NCBI GenBank assembly: GCA_905214795.1
Contig: CAJMNM010000007.1
Location: forward strand, 33,295-97,294
DNA from: an uncultured bacterium
GTDB taxonomy: Bacteria > Bacteroidota > Bacteroidia > Bacteroidales > Bacteroidaceae
Direction of reading: 5' to 3'
Length of the DNA stretch: 64,000 nt
Positions 46,046 to 54,572 of this stretch are shown in pieces; position 1 is the stretch's first letter; each line of letters opens with the position of its first letter. The translations under genes were made by a program, and so were the position numbers. The notes below the pieces were generated by a model, which had not been told where the DNA came from, ran no database searches, and saw only the letters and a program-made list of their open reading frames with translations.

Positions 46046-47039
46046 TATACCAATACAAGTAATATGGAATAGCCTGAAGTCAAATAAGACTTATGGTTTG
46101 GTCAAGCAATTGTATAACAGCAATTTAAGTGCAAATATATATGCAATATATAAGTATCCTGAAAATCTTCATGGTATAAGTGTGTCATTTAATCGTAATA
46201 TAAAATTAGATATATCTTCATTTTCAGGACTAAAGGAGCTGGATATTTCAATAATAAATGATGCCTCATTACCACAGAATCAGATGTTATGCATACAGTT
46301 AATAGATTCAGGTAATTTGTTTGTTTTTGCTACCTTGTGCGAAGATCTGATCTCATCTATTGGTAATATATCTGACGAAAAAATCTTAGTTAGGTCAATT
46401 CTTTGTCAATTAGAAAAATGGCGAAATCTTTTTGAATGTTCAAAAAAGAAAGAATTGTCAGAGAGTGAACAATTAGGACTTTTTGGAGAATTGACATTCT
46501 TGCAATATATGTTACAAGTATTACCCACAAGACAGTTAGATGTATTGCATACATGGATGGGAGTTGAGAAATCAAATAAAGATTTTCAGGGAAATGAGTG
46601 GGCAGTAGAAGTAAAGTCATCCATAGGCAGGAAAAATAAGGTGACGATAAATGGGGAAACTCAGTTGGATAGTAATATTTTTAAACATCTGATATTGTGC
46701 CATTATTCTATTGAGAGAAATAATGCCAATGGCTTAACATTACCTCAATTAATTGATGCAATTGAGAACTTGCTAAAATATGATCAAATGATTCTTAACT
46801 ATTTTCGGGCAAGATTAATGTTGGCCGGGTATATGCCAGAAGACAGAACTAAATACGAATTAAGACACTATAATATAAAGAAAAGGGATTTGTATAGTGT
46901 GACATCAGATTTCCCAAGAATCGTTCAAGATGATTTAAGAAAAGGAGTACATGATGTAACATATACAATAATGCTTGATGTGTGTGGGTCTTTTTTAATA
47001 TCTGAAAATAAATTATTACAAATAATAAAGCAACTATGA
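46035..47039 (+). CDS. DUF4420-family PD-(D/E)XK protein
   Basis: The ~334-residue protein has GLFGELTFLQYMLQVLPT and the nuclease-like core DFQGNEWAVEVKSS, where D183, E192 and K194 fit a PD-(D/E)XK site. A Trp-rich WMGVEKSNKDF precedes it. The family always occurs in MORC/Z1-type R-M operons and is the best candidate for one nuclease of the system. I chose the ATG at 46035. It is coupled on both sides (11-base and 4-base overlaps). Confidence 0.85.
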   Translation: MATNIPIQVIWNSLKSNKTYGLVKQLYNSNLSANIYAIYKYPENLHGISVSFNRNIKLDISSFSGLKELDISIINDASLPQNQMLCIQLIDSGNLFVFATLCEDLISSIGNISDEKILVRSILCQLEKWRNLFECSKKKELSESEQLGLFGELTFLQYMLQVLPTRQLDVLHTWMGVEKSNKDFQGNEWAVEVKSSIGRKNKVTINGETQLDSNIFKHLILCHYSIERNNANGLTLPQLIDAIENLLKYDQMILNYFRARLMLAGYMPEDRTKYELRHYNIKKRDLYSVTSDFPRIVQDDLRKGVHDVTYTIMLDVCGSFLISENKLLQIIKQL

Positions 47040-49381
47040 ATTTGTTAGATAAATTTTATTCATCATTTATGCAGGAGATTGTTTCCAGACAGCTTGCAAA
47101 TGAAGATGGAGAAACTCAGGAACAGGCATTTACACGTTATGTCTTAGACCTATTATCAGAAGCTGGGGAGACAGAGAATGCAGCTGTAGCCTTTGATGAG
47201 AAAGCTTTGGGAACCTCGAAGCAACACAAAATCAATGGTTTTGCAATATCTGACAATTATGAAACCATTGATTTGTTCATATCTCTCTATGAAGTCGAAG
47301 AGCAAGTATATACAGTTCAGAAAAGTGAAGTTACAAGAGCCGCAACTCGTATTACAAATTTTTTTAGAAAAGCTGTTTATGATGATTATGTTAATGAAGT
47401 AGCTGAATCTTCTGAAATATTTGAGTTTGCACATACACTGGCTAATTATGGAGAATTAAAAGACAACTTAATTCGTGTAAATGTAAGTATATTAACTAAT
47501 GGTGAATATAAAGGAGATATACCGGATAATGCGGAAATATGTGGATATAAAATCTTTTATAGAGTTGTTGATATTAAATACATTTACCAGATTTCTGAAG
47601 AATCTCATGTTCCAATTGAAATTGATTTTAAGGAAGAAGGTTTTCTTGTTCCTTGTTTGCCGGCATCATCTGATAATGAAGATTATCAGTCTTTTATCGC
47701 CATTATTCCTGGTATTTGTTTAGCTAATTTATATGAGCGCTATGGTGCTAGATTGCTAGAACAGAATGTGCGTTCATTCTTACAATTTTCAGGAAAAATA
47801 AATAAAGGTATAAGAGATACTATAAAAAAAGAGCCACATATGTTTCTGGCATTCAACAATGGTCTGGCTGCTACTGCTGACCATATTGAATTGGATGAAG
47901 ATAATAGATATATAACAAAAATCTCTAATCTTCAGATTGTTAATGGTGGACAGACAACAGCGTCTATTTATCATACATTCAAGAAAGATAAAGCAGATAT
48001 ATCTAAAATTTTTGTTCAGGCAAAAGTTTCTGTTATTAAACGGATTGAAGAGTATAGTAATATAGTATCTCGCATATCCCGGTATGCCAATACTCAGAAT
48101 AAGGTAAATGATGCTGACTTTACTGCGAATAATCCGTATTTAGTTGCACTTGAGAAACTGTCCCGCTGTGTTTTGACTCCGAGAACCGAAAACTCAGTCA
48201 ATCAAACATATTGGTTTTTTGAACGTGCAAGAGGTCAGTATAAGAATCTTCGTATGAAAGAAGGATTTACAAAAGTCCGTCAAAAGGCTTTTGATCTTAA
48301 ATATCCTAAAAATCAAATGTTTACTAAAGTTGAATTAGCTAAATATATTAATGCCTATTCTGAAGTGTATGAAGGTAAAAAGCTTGTTATTGGACCACAT
48401 GTTGTTGTAAAAGGTAATGAGAAAAACTTCGCAAAGTTTATAAATAATAATTTACCAAGTGCACTTAGTAAAATTAATAATATATACTACGAGGATACTA
48501 TTGCTAAAGCTATATTGTTTAGAGCCATGGATAAACTTTATGGTACAAAGAAATCTGAAACAAATATAGGTGAGTTAAAACAGGTTGTAGTACCATATAC
48601 AATATCATTGCTTACTATTCTGACAAATAATCGTTTAAATCTTTATAAGATTTGGAAAGAGCAGTCAATTTCAGAGCAACTATCTTCTTTTTTATATGAT
48701 TTAATGAAACAAGTAAATAATTTCATATTAAAGGAATCGCCTGTTTCTCATTATATAGAATGGTCTAAGAAAGAAGAATGTTGGGAAAAGATTAAGCAGC
48801 ATACTTGGGCCTATAATATATTAGACATAGAAAAAGATTTAGTTGATGATTCTCAACCGATAATTCGTAAAGAAATTTTTTTCGGAGACAAACAAGATAA
48901 TACTGTAGAACATGATATGGAGATAATTACATCCATACCTCATCAGTTATGGTCTAAAATTTCAGAATGGGGGCGGGATACAGATAGTTTATCCATTAAC
49001 TATCAATCTACAGCGATGGATATTGCACATAAACTTAAATTTAATCGTAAGTTTAGTGATAATGATCGGCAAAGAGCAATGGCTATTTATGATATAGTAT
49101 GTGAAAAAAATATTGAATTATTATTAGAAGCAGACGAACTAGCAAGTGTTGAAGCTCCACAGAAAACGTCAACAACTGAAGAAAGTCAAATACTTGAGCT
49201 CATAACTATTGAATTAGTTCAAAAGATGGTAGATTGGGATAGACGTAAACGGGTATTAAAGGATTGGCAATGGAAGGTTATGGATGATGTTGTCAAAGGA
49301 AAAAGGCAGCTTGATAACCGGATGAAATATGGCTTTTATTCCAATTTAAAGCGATTGCGTAGTAAAGGGTTTCCAGAATAA
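47036..49381 (+). CDS. AIPR-family protein
   Basis: The 781-residue protein shows the AIPR (abortive infection phage resistance) core: MFLAFNNGLAATADHIEL near residue 270 and ISNLQIVNGGQTTASIYHTF near 298-317. VIKRIEEYSNIVSRISRYAN follows. Its start ATG overlaps the previous stop as ATGA. AIPR proteins accompany Z1/MORC R-M systems. Their biochemical role is not established, and a nucleic-acid-binding or nuclease function is often suggested. It is the last gene of the tightly overlapping block. A 177-base gap precedes Vsr. Confidence 0.88.
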   Translation: MNLLDKFYSSFMQEIVSRQLANEDGETQEQAFTRYVLDLLSEAGETENAAVAFDEKALGTSKQHKINGFAISDNYETIDLFISLYEVEEQVYTVQKSEVTRAATRITNFFRKAVYDDYVNEVAESSEIFEFAHTLANYGELKDNLIRVNVSILTNGEYKGDIPDNAEICGYKIFYRVVDIKYIYQISEESHVPIEIDFKEEGFLVPCLPASSDNEDYQSFIAIIPGICLANLYERYGARLLEQNVRSFLQFSGKINKGIRDTIKKEPHMFLAFNNGLAATADHIELDEDNRYITKISNLQIVNGGQTTASIYHTFKKDKADISKIFVQAKVSVIKRIEEYSNIVSRISRYANTQNKVNDADFTANNPYLVALEKLSRCVLTPRTENSVNQTYWFFERARGQYKNLRMKEGFTKVRQKAFDLKYPKNQMFTKVELAKYINAYSEVYEGKKLVIGPHVVVKGNEKNFAKFINNNLPSALSKINNIYYEDTIAKAILFRAMDKLYGTKKSETNIGELKQVVVPYTISLLTILTNNRLNLYKIWKEQSISEQLSSFLYDLMKQVNNFILKESPVSHYIEWSKKEECWEKIKQHTWAYNILDIEKDLVDDSQPIIRKEIFFGDKQDNTVEHDMEIITSIPHQLWSKISEWGRDTDSLSINYQSTAMDIAHKLKFNRKFSDNDRQRAMAIYDIVCEKNIELLLEADELASVEAPQKTSTTEESQILELITIELVQKMVDWDRRKRVLKDWQWKVMDDVVKGKRQLDNRMKYGFYSNLKRLRSKGFPE

Positions 49382-49558
49382 AAGTTTATGTTGACATGGT
49401 AATATGACATAATAATATTACTAGTACTTAGTACCTTGGATTAAAGATTATCAAGTTGTTGATAAATCAATATTTATCTATATTGCTAGTATTATGGATG
49501 TCTACAGTAGTTAGTGTGATTTTATTTATAGTATGTTTAAAAGATTCATGATAAGTAG

Positions 49559-50068
49559 ATGTCAGATAGATTAACAAAAGAGCAAAGACATAAGAATATG
49601 TCTGCTATACATGGCAAGAATACAAAGCCGGAATTACTGGTCCGTAAGTTCTTGTTCAGCAGGGGCTTCCGCTACCGGCTGAACCATCCTCGTTTGCCAG
49701 GGCATCCTGATCTTGTATTACGGAAATACAGAACTGTAATATTTGTAAATGGATGTTTCTGGCATGGTCATGACGGATGCAAGTATTTTGTACAACCAAA
49801 AACAAACTCAGAGTTTTGGAAGGACAAAATCCAGAAAAATAAGGAACGTGATATTAAAGAGCAAAAAGAGCTGGCCTCTATGGGATGGCATTGTATTACA
49901 GTATGGGAATGCCAACTGAAACCAGCACTTCGTGAACAGACTTTTAAATCACTGGAGTATACGCTTAATCATATTTATCTTGAAGATCGTATAATAAAAT
50001 CATACGCTATATTGGAGGAAGAAAAACAATTGGTAGCAGAGTCTAAAATAGACAGTTATCACTTATAA
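49559..50068 (+). CDS. vsr: Very short patch repair endonuclease (Vsr)
   Basis: The 169-residue protein begins SDRLTKEQRHKNMSAIHGKN with TKPELLVRKFLFSRGFRYRL. HPDLVLRKYRTVIFVNGCFW, with the Asp metal ligand, then HGHDGCKYF follow, all typical of Vsr. Vsr nicks at T:G mismatches formed by deamination of methylcytosine, and in R-M systems of this class it may also serve as a cutting nuclease. It follows a 177-base gap after AIPR and is followed by two genes in the same direction. Length is normal. Confidence 0.92.
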   Translation: MSDRLTKEQRHKNMSAIHGKNTKPELLVRKFLFSRGFRYRLNHPRLPGHPDLVLRKYRTVIFVNGCFWHGHDGCKYFVQPKTNSEFWKDKIQKNKERDIKEQKELASMGWHCITVWECQLKPALREQTFKSLEYTLNHIYLEDRIIKSYAILEEEKQLVAESKIDSYHL

Positions 50069-50116
50069 AAATTGAAAATTAAATAGACCCGAATTATGAT
50101 AAAGAATTAAAAACAC

Positions 50117-51073
50117 ATGAAAGAGGATATTCTATCTACAGAAGAATATTTATCACAATTGGATGAAAGTAATGTGATTTTATTCTTCAAAGAACATATA
50201 GAGAATTTATGTCATACTGTATTTAAGTTGATACATCAGCTCAGATCTTATTGGAAGTATAATCAAAAGACTGTCTCAGAAAGTGACTGTATAGCGCAAT
50301 GTATGCTGCAAATGGGATTGTTGAGAACTAAATCAATCTTAAATTTATTAAAAGGACAAAGTTTATTGGAAAATAGTAATTTACTTATTCAAGATATACC
50401 ATCCATATTATCTGTCCTAAGAAGCTATTATGAATTATGCTTTACATTTCATAACATATTTATAACGCAACAAAGTGATGCTGAAAGAGAAATAGTTTTA
50501 TCAATATGGGAAATTCGAGGTTTTCAGAACAGACAGGGACTTAATAATGTTCCAGAAGAGTATAAGGAGAAAGAAGCAAAGGAAAAAAATGAAATAGAAA
50601 ATTTGAAAAATAAAGTGTCTGTACTTTTACTACAATTAAAAGTACCTGATAATGTAATTAAGGATTGTAAGAAGATTTTAGATTATAAAGGTACATCGTT
50701 AAAAGGATATTATTTTGTTAAGTCAAATGGTGAAATTACGGGCATAAAAGGCATTCATGTGGATAACGGAATCAATCAGATTATATGTGATGATGATGCT
50801 AAAAATCTATATAGGATTACATCATCTCATATACATTCATCATTTCTGAGTGTGTTGCAATTTGGTCAAATGTTCAATGATAATATAAATAGCTATGTTA
50901 AAACAATAATAAAATCTACATATATTCTTTTAGCAACCATCTTGTATGATTTCTGCTGTTATTCAAATGATGCACATATCATACTTAACCAGATAGATAA
51001 GGACGCATTTGAAATACTATCATACATCCTTAAAGAAAATAAACATGATTATATAAACTGCATTAGAAAATAA
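50117..51073 (+). CDS. Unknown helical protein of the R-M island
   Basis: A 318-residue, mostly helical protein. It has a segment SVLRSYYELCFTFHNIF near residue 104, a coiled region rich in Lys/Glu around 145-185, and a later SSHIHSSFLSVLQFGQ near 237. The R-x-x-x-E and H-x-x layout recalls DUF5677-type helical proteins, but I am not sure. It lies 48 bases after vsr and one base before the nuclease gene, so a shared transcript is likely. Possible roles are an immunity or partner protein of the following nuclease. Confidence 0.65.
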   Translation: MKEDILSTEEYLSQLDESNVILFFKEHIENLCHTVFKLIHQLRSYWKYNQKTVSESDCIAQCMLQMGLLRTKSILNLLKGQSLLENSNLLIQDIPSILSVLRSYYELCFTFHNIFITQQSDAEREIVLSIWEIRGFQNRQGLNNVPEEYKEKEAKEKNEIENLKNKVSVLLLQLKVPDNVIKDCKKILDYKGTSLKGYYFVKSNGEITGIKGIHVDNGINQIICDDDAKNLYRITSSHIHSSFLSVLQFGQMFNDNINSYVKTIIKSTYILLATILYDFCCYSNDAHIILNQIDKDAFEILSYILKENKHDYINCIRK

Positions 51074-51074
51074 A

Positions 51075-52652
51075 ATGGATAAACACGAAATTATAACACG
51101 ACTAAATGAAATAACATCATACTTTTCATTTGGAAGAATTTTGGGATACATCTCTTTCTTTGAAACCGTGGGAATAGAAAGTCAATTAAAACATGGACAA
51201 GAGTCAAATCGTGATAGACTTCTTTCAACAGAGATAGACTTTTTATGTGGCCTTTGGTTGCAGAATGTTAATCTTGCGAAGAATTGGGATATTATTAAGG
51301 ATGAGGAAATTCGTAAAGAAGTATATGGCTTAATGGATGATCTTCATAACCTATATAGAGATTCTCAGGATTTTGGTGATTTGTTTGTTGAAAATTACTT
51401 TTATGAAGGTGACCTTGCTTATAATTGGCAATATATAAAATTTGCAAAAGAAAAATACAATGAACAAATATTATCATTCAAATTGAGAGAAGAGTATGAG
51501 TTTGATACAACTGTAATTGAATCAACGTTCAATAAAATCATAACAACTCTAGAGAATCAAATAAGGAAACGAATTAATGAAAAACGGCGTAAGAATGAAT
51601 ATGTTTGTCCTTTAAATCTATTTACTATAAAACCGAACAAAATAAGAAAAATCTTCTCTCCAGAAGAGCAGAATATCTTAAAAAGAATGTCATACAAATT
51701 AGGAGATAAACTTCCTGATAAAATTTGTGATATAACAGACTACAATTATTTTAAACAATATCCAATAATTAAATTACCTGATGATAGAGGATTGTTCATT
51801 GTAAATACGAACTCTTTGGCTGCTGCAATTAATGAAACGCCATATTACTGGCTTTCAGAAGATAAGTCTTTTCATAAGAAATTAGCAGATTTAAGAGGAA
51901 GGACAGCGGAAGATATTGTATATAAGATCATTAAGAGAAGATTCCACATAAGTTCATACAATCACATCCTTATTAAAAGAAGTAAATCTTCAGATCCTAT
52001 TACTGACATTGATGCTATGTTATGTAATAATGAAATGGGAATTGTTTTCCAGGTTAAGAGTAAAAGATTGACTGAATTATCAAAGCGAGGGTGCGTAACC
52101 TCAATCAAAGAAGATTATCAAAAGGCCGTTACAGAGGCATTCAATCAAGGCCTAAAATGTATAGAATGTCTTAATCATGCATCTGAATATTATTCATTAA
52201 GAAAAGCTGATATGACATTTGCCGAAAATCTCAAACTGCTTAATGTATGTATAACTCTAGATTCTTTTCCCGGCATGTCTTCATTGAATTATCTAAATCA
52301 GCCAAAGGACAGCAAGGTTCCGGTTATTGCTATGTCTGTTTATGAACTTGATATTATATTTTATCTATTTCAATCAGATTCTATTATGGATTATTTTAAA
52401 TTCAGATCAAAATGCGCTCAGTATGGTATTTATGGGCTTAATGAGATTTACTATATAGGTGCTTACATAAGCGATTACCTTGGTGAAGGGATTAAACTTC
52501 AGGGAAATAAGATTTGTAGAGAATATGCTTTGTATGTAGACTATTTAGTAAAAAAAGCTAAGCACGGTAGCTATTGTAACAAAGATATTGATTGTGATAT
52601 TCACAGTCTTGTAAATCAATACCAAATAAACTCTCCTATAACATGTAAGTAA
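51075..52652 (+). CDS. Putative PD-(D/E)XK nuclease
   Basis: A 525-residue protein. The first ~255 residues are mostly helical and not recognised. Then KLADLRGRTAEDIVYKII supplies a possible Glu near residue 278. ITDIDAMLCNNEMGIVFQVK supplies D311/D313 and Q326-x-K328, which is the D...(E/Q)xK active-site pattern of a Mrr/NERD-like fold. The C-terminal ~180 residues are helical with several Tyr-rich stretches. It directly follows the unknown gene with a 1-base gap and is ended by a strong terminator. A restriction or effector nuclease is a good inference. The target is unknown. Confidence 0.65.
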   Translation: MDKHEIITRLNEITSYFSFGRILGYISFFETVGIESQLKHGQESNRDRLLSTEIDFLCGLWLQNVNLAKNWDIIKDEEIRKEVYGLMDDLHNLYRDSQDFGDLFVENYFYEGDLAYNWQYIKFAKEKYNEQILSFKLREEYEFDTTVIESTFNKIITTLENQIRKRINEKRRKNEYVCPLNLFTIKPNKIRKIFSPEEQNILKRMSYKLGDKLPDKICDITDYNYFKQYPIIKLPDDRGLFIVNTNSLAAAINETPYYWLSEDKSFHKKLADLRGRTAEDIVYKIIKRRFHISSYNHILIKRSKSSDPITDIDAMLCNNEMGIVFQVKSKRLTELSKRGCVTSIKEDYQKAVTEAFNQGLKCIECLNHASEYYSLRKADMTFAENLKLLNVCITLDSFPGMSSLNYLNQPKDSKVPVIAMSVYELDIIFYLFQSDSIMDYFKFRSKCAQYGIYGLNEIYYIGAYISDYLGEGIKLQGNKICREYALYVDYLVKKAKHGSYCNKDIDCDIHSLVNQYQINSPITCK

Positions 52653-52655
52653 TGT

Positions 52656-52690
52656 AACGGAGCAAGCTATTACAGTTTGCTCCGTTTAAT
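52656..52690 (+). terminator. Terminator at the end of the R-M island
   Basis: AACGGAGCAA (52656-52665) pairs with TTGCTCCGTT (52677-52686) and T-rich sequence follows. It lies just after the nuclease stop and faces the convergent minus-strand operon. Confidence 0.85.
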
Positions 52691-52712
52691 ATTTACAATT
52701 CGGTTTTCAGCT

Positions 52713-53258
52713 TCATAAAAGTGGAATTTCAAATGACCTGATTACACATTGCGCTTCCTTATCCATAATAAACCAGTATTCAGAGCAGTACGGTTTCCCG
52801 TCAGAATCAGTGGCTTCATATTCAACCTTCACTTTCCAACCGCTGAACGGCTTGCGTTCCTGACTACTTTCATCACCTGTAGATTTCAGTTCACCGGAAA
52901 GCATCAGAGAGCGGAGTGCCGTCATGGTATCCATCTGACGTTTCATCTTTCCGGACATCCCGTGACATTCTGAATCCGGATTATCAAAATCCGTATCCTC
53001 CATAAACCTGCGGCTGATTTTCATCATGGCCACAGAAAGAGCCATCTTCTCCTCCATGGTAACATACTCACGGCCAAATACAGAGTCAGGTTTGCTGATA
53101 CCGACAATCTTTACAGCTTCCGGGTTATCCACCGAAGCCATCAGTGCCTTTCTTGCCATATCCTGAGCCTTATTCTCGCTGTTGCCGGAACAGGCACTTC
53201 CCATTCCGAGCAGAACTGCCACTGCAGGCAGTATCAATAGTTTCTTTCCCTGTTTCAT
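52713..53258 (-). CDS. Hypothetical lipoprotein of the transfer operon
   Basis: The 181-residue protein has a lipoprotein signal (KKLLILPAVAVLLGMGSAC, Cys near 23). After that it is helical (ENKAQDMARKALMASVDNPE, then MEEKMALSVAMMKISRRFME). A beta-rich end GWKVKVEYEATDSDGKPYCS follows. No family was recognised. It overlaps by 4 bases the upstream zinc-ribbon gene, so it is the last gene of the minus-strand operon. Confidence 0.65.
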   Translation of the reverse strand: MKQGKKLLILPAVAVLLGMGSACSGNSENKAQDMARKALMASVDNPEAVKIVGISKPDSVFGREYVTMEEKMALSVAMMKISRRFMEDTDFDNPDSECHGMSGKMKRQMDTMTALRSLMLSGELKSTGDESSQERKPFSGWKVKVEYEATDSDGKPYCSEYWFIMDKEAQCVIRSFEIPLL

Positions 53259-53800
53259 ATCTTTACGATTTGAAGTTTGTCCGGAGCCAGACCGAGACGC
53301 TTGCGGTAAATGGAACCGTCCTCCCGGTACATCTCCAGTTCGGATGAAGTAATGTTCTTGTCACAAAGCTCTTTCGCCTCTTCTAGTGTCAGCTGATGGC
53401 CTCCTATATTCCTCCAGATAGCGAATGAACACGGTGCTTCCTGATTGCTGTAGTTGGAACAGTTGAAAGCCCTTGTTCCTACACGTACCTCGCCGCCGCA
53501 GTGCGGACACCTGCCGATAACAGATTGCATATTGACTGCACCGTCATCAGCAAGTTCCAGCACCGTCGGGAAAGTCTTTCCTTCCTTGGTGGAAAAGCCG
53601 TCCAAAAGGATGCAGCGTTTCTCTAAAAATTCAGCAATCTCCTCGTCATTCATTTTCCGGTTGCCGATGATGGCATTGATGTTGAGCACACAAGAAGGAT
53701 GCTCACCTGTGTTGTTTTCGCAGCGATACCCCTTGCAGGTCTTCACCACGTTGCTGCCGCAGAACGGGCAGCGTCCTATAATCTTCTTTTCCGAATCCAT
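53255..53800 (-). CDS. Stand-alone topoisomerase-type zinc-ribbon protein
   Basis: The 181-residue protein consists of two similar zinc-ribbon units. The first is GRCPFCGSNVVKTCKGYRCE with a later Cys. The second is IGRCPHCGGEVRVGTRAFNC with SNYSNQEAPCSFAIW. These match the C-terminal repeats of type IA DNA topoisomerases (Topo_C_Rpt). No catalytic topoisomerase domain is present or adjacent, so it is either a stand-alone DNA-binding module or a detached tail. It sits inside the transfer operon. Confidence 0.75.
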   Translation of the reverse strand: MDSEKKIIGRCPFCGSNVVKTCKGYRCENNTGEHPSCVLNINAIIGNRKMNDEEIAEFLEKRCILLDGFSTKEGKTFPTVLELADDGAVNMQSVIGRCPHCGGEVRVGTRAFNCSNYSNQEAPCSFAIWRNIGGHQLTLEEAKELCDKNITSSELEMYREDGSIYRKRLGLAPDKLQIVKI

Positions 53801-53826
53801 ATTCCTGATAAGTTACATTGTTTGAA

Positions 53827-54567
53827 TTAATTGAATGAGAACCCCCGGTTCCAGTCCGCAACGATTCCACCTATGATGTTCTTGCCGGACATCACGCTTG
53901 CCCATCCTTCCGGGTCAAGAGAGAACCAGAGGTCGTTCCATGAGAGTGTGCGTACCTGCCATGCCAGGATAAAGAGGTCGGTATTAACAGCCTCCAGTCT
54001 GGTCAGCACTTCGTTTGCTATGTAGTACCGCTCGGAAGAACTGAGCAGGTTTACCTTGTGCTTCTCCTTGCCTCCGTCAGAACCGCCTGTATCATAGCTT
54101 CCGGAAGTCACCAGCTGCTTCATGAACGGATAAAGCGCGGCCATCTGGGTTGCGGCATCAGCCAGCTCGTCCGAGACGATTGCAGCAATTGCCGTTCCCT
54201 TCAGGTTACTTCCTACCGATTTGAGCAGCAGGCTGCAGTTCTGAGGTATCTCCGTGGCCACCAGTTCCCCGGCACGCTTAATCTGATAGAGATTCTGCAT
54301 GGCTCCCTGTGCATTGGAAAGATATTCCAGCATCTTGTCCTCCACACTGTGCACCCTGTCGAGTGCAACCGTTACGGCAGTCTCGGCAGCAATGATTTTC
54401 TCGTGTGCCTTCTGGCGTTTGTCATAGATATTCTTCAGAGTAGAAGTCTGTGCAAAGACAGCACCCGTCAGAGTCGGGTCTGTCTGTTGTGCAAAAGTGT
54501 CCGTACCTTTCAGCAGAAAAACCGCCAAAGCAATCACTACCGTTATTCTTAACTTGATTCTGTTCAT
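53827..54567 (-). CDS. Secreted coiled-coil protein, probable mating-system component
   Basis: The 246-residue protein has a cleavable-looking signal (LRITVVIALAVFLLKGTDTF, then AQQ) and a long helical region (STLKNIYDKRQKAHEKIIAA, then AVTVALDRVHSVEDKML). A Trp-rich C-terminus (LAWQVRTLSWNDLWFSLDPE) follows. The layout of an exported helical protein is reminiscent of VirB5/DUF4141-type proteins of Bacteroidales conjugation, but resemblance is general and I am not sure. It is within the Toprim/ArdC operon. Confidence 0.55.
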   Translation of the reverse strand: MNRIKLRITVVIALAVFLLKGTDTFAQQTDPTLTGAVFAQTSTLKNIYDKRQKAHEKIIAAETAVTVALDRVHSVEDKMLEYLSNAQGAMQNLYQIKRAGELVATEIPQNCSLLLKSVGSNLKGTAIAAIVSDELADAATQMAALYPFMKQLVTSGSYDTGGSDGGKEKHKVNLLSSSERYYIANEVLTRLEAVNTDLFILAWQVRTLSWNDLWFSLDPEGWASVMSGKNIIGGIVADWNRGFSFN

Positions 54568-54572
54568 ATCAT

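Noticed and set aside
54058..54552. 164-residue plus-strand frame
   Set aside because: Shadow of the secreted coiled-coil gene on the other strand, with Ser/His/Arg/Leu-rich nonsense composition.
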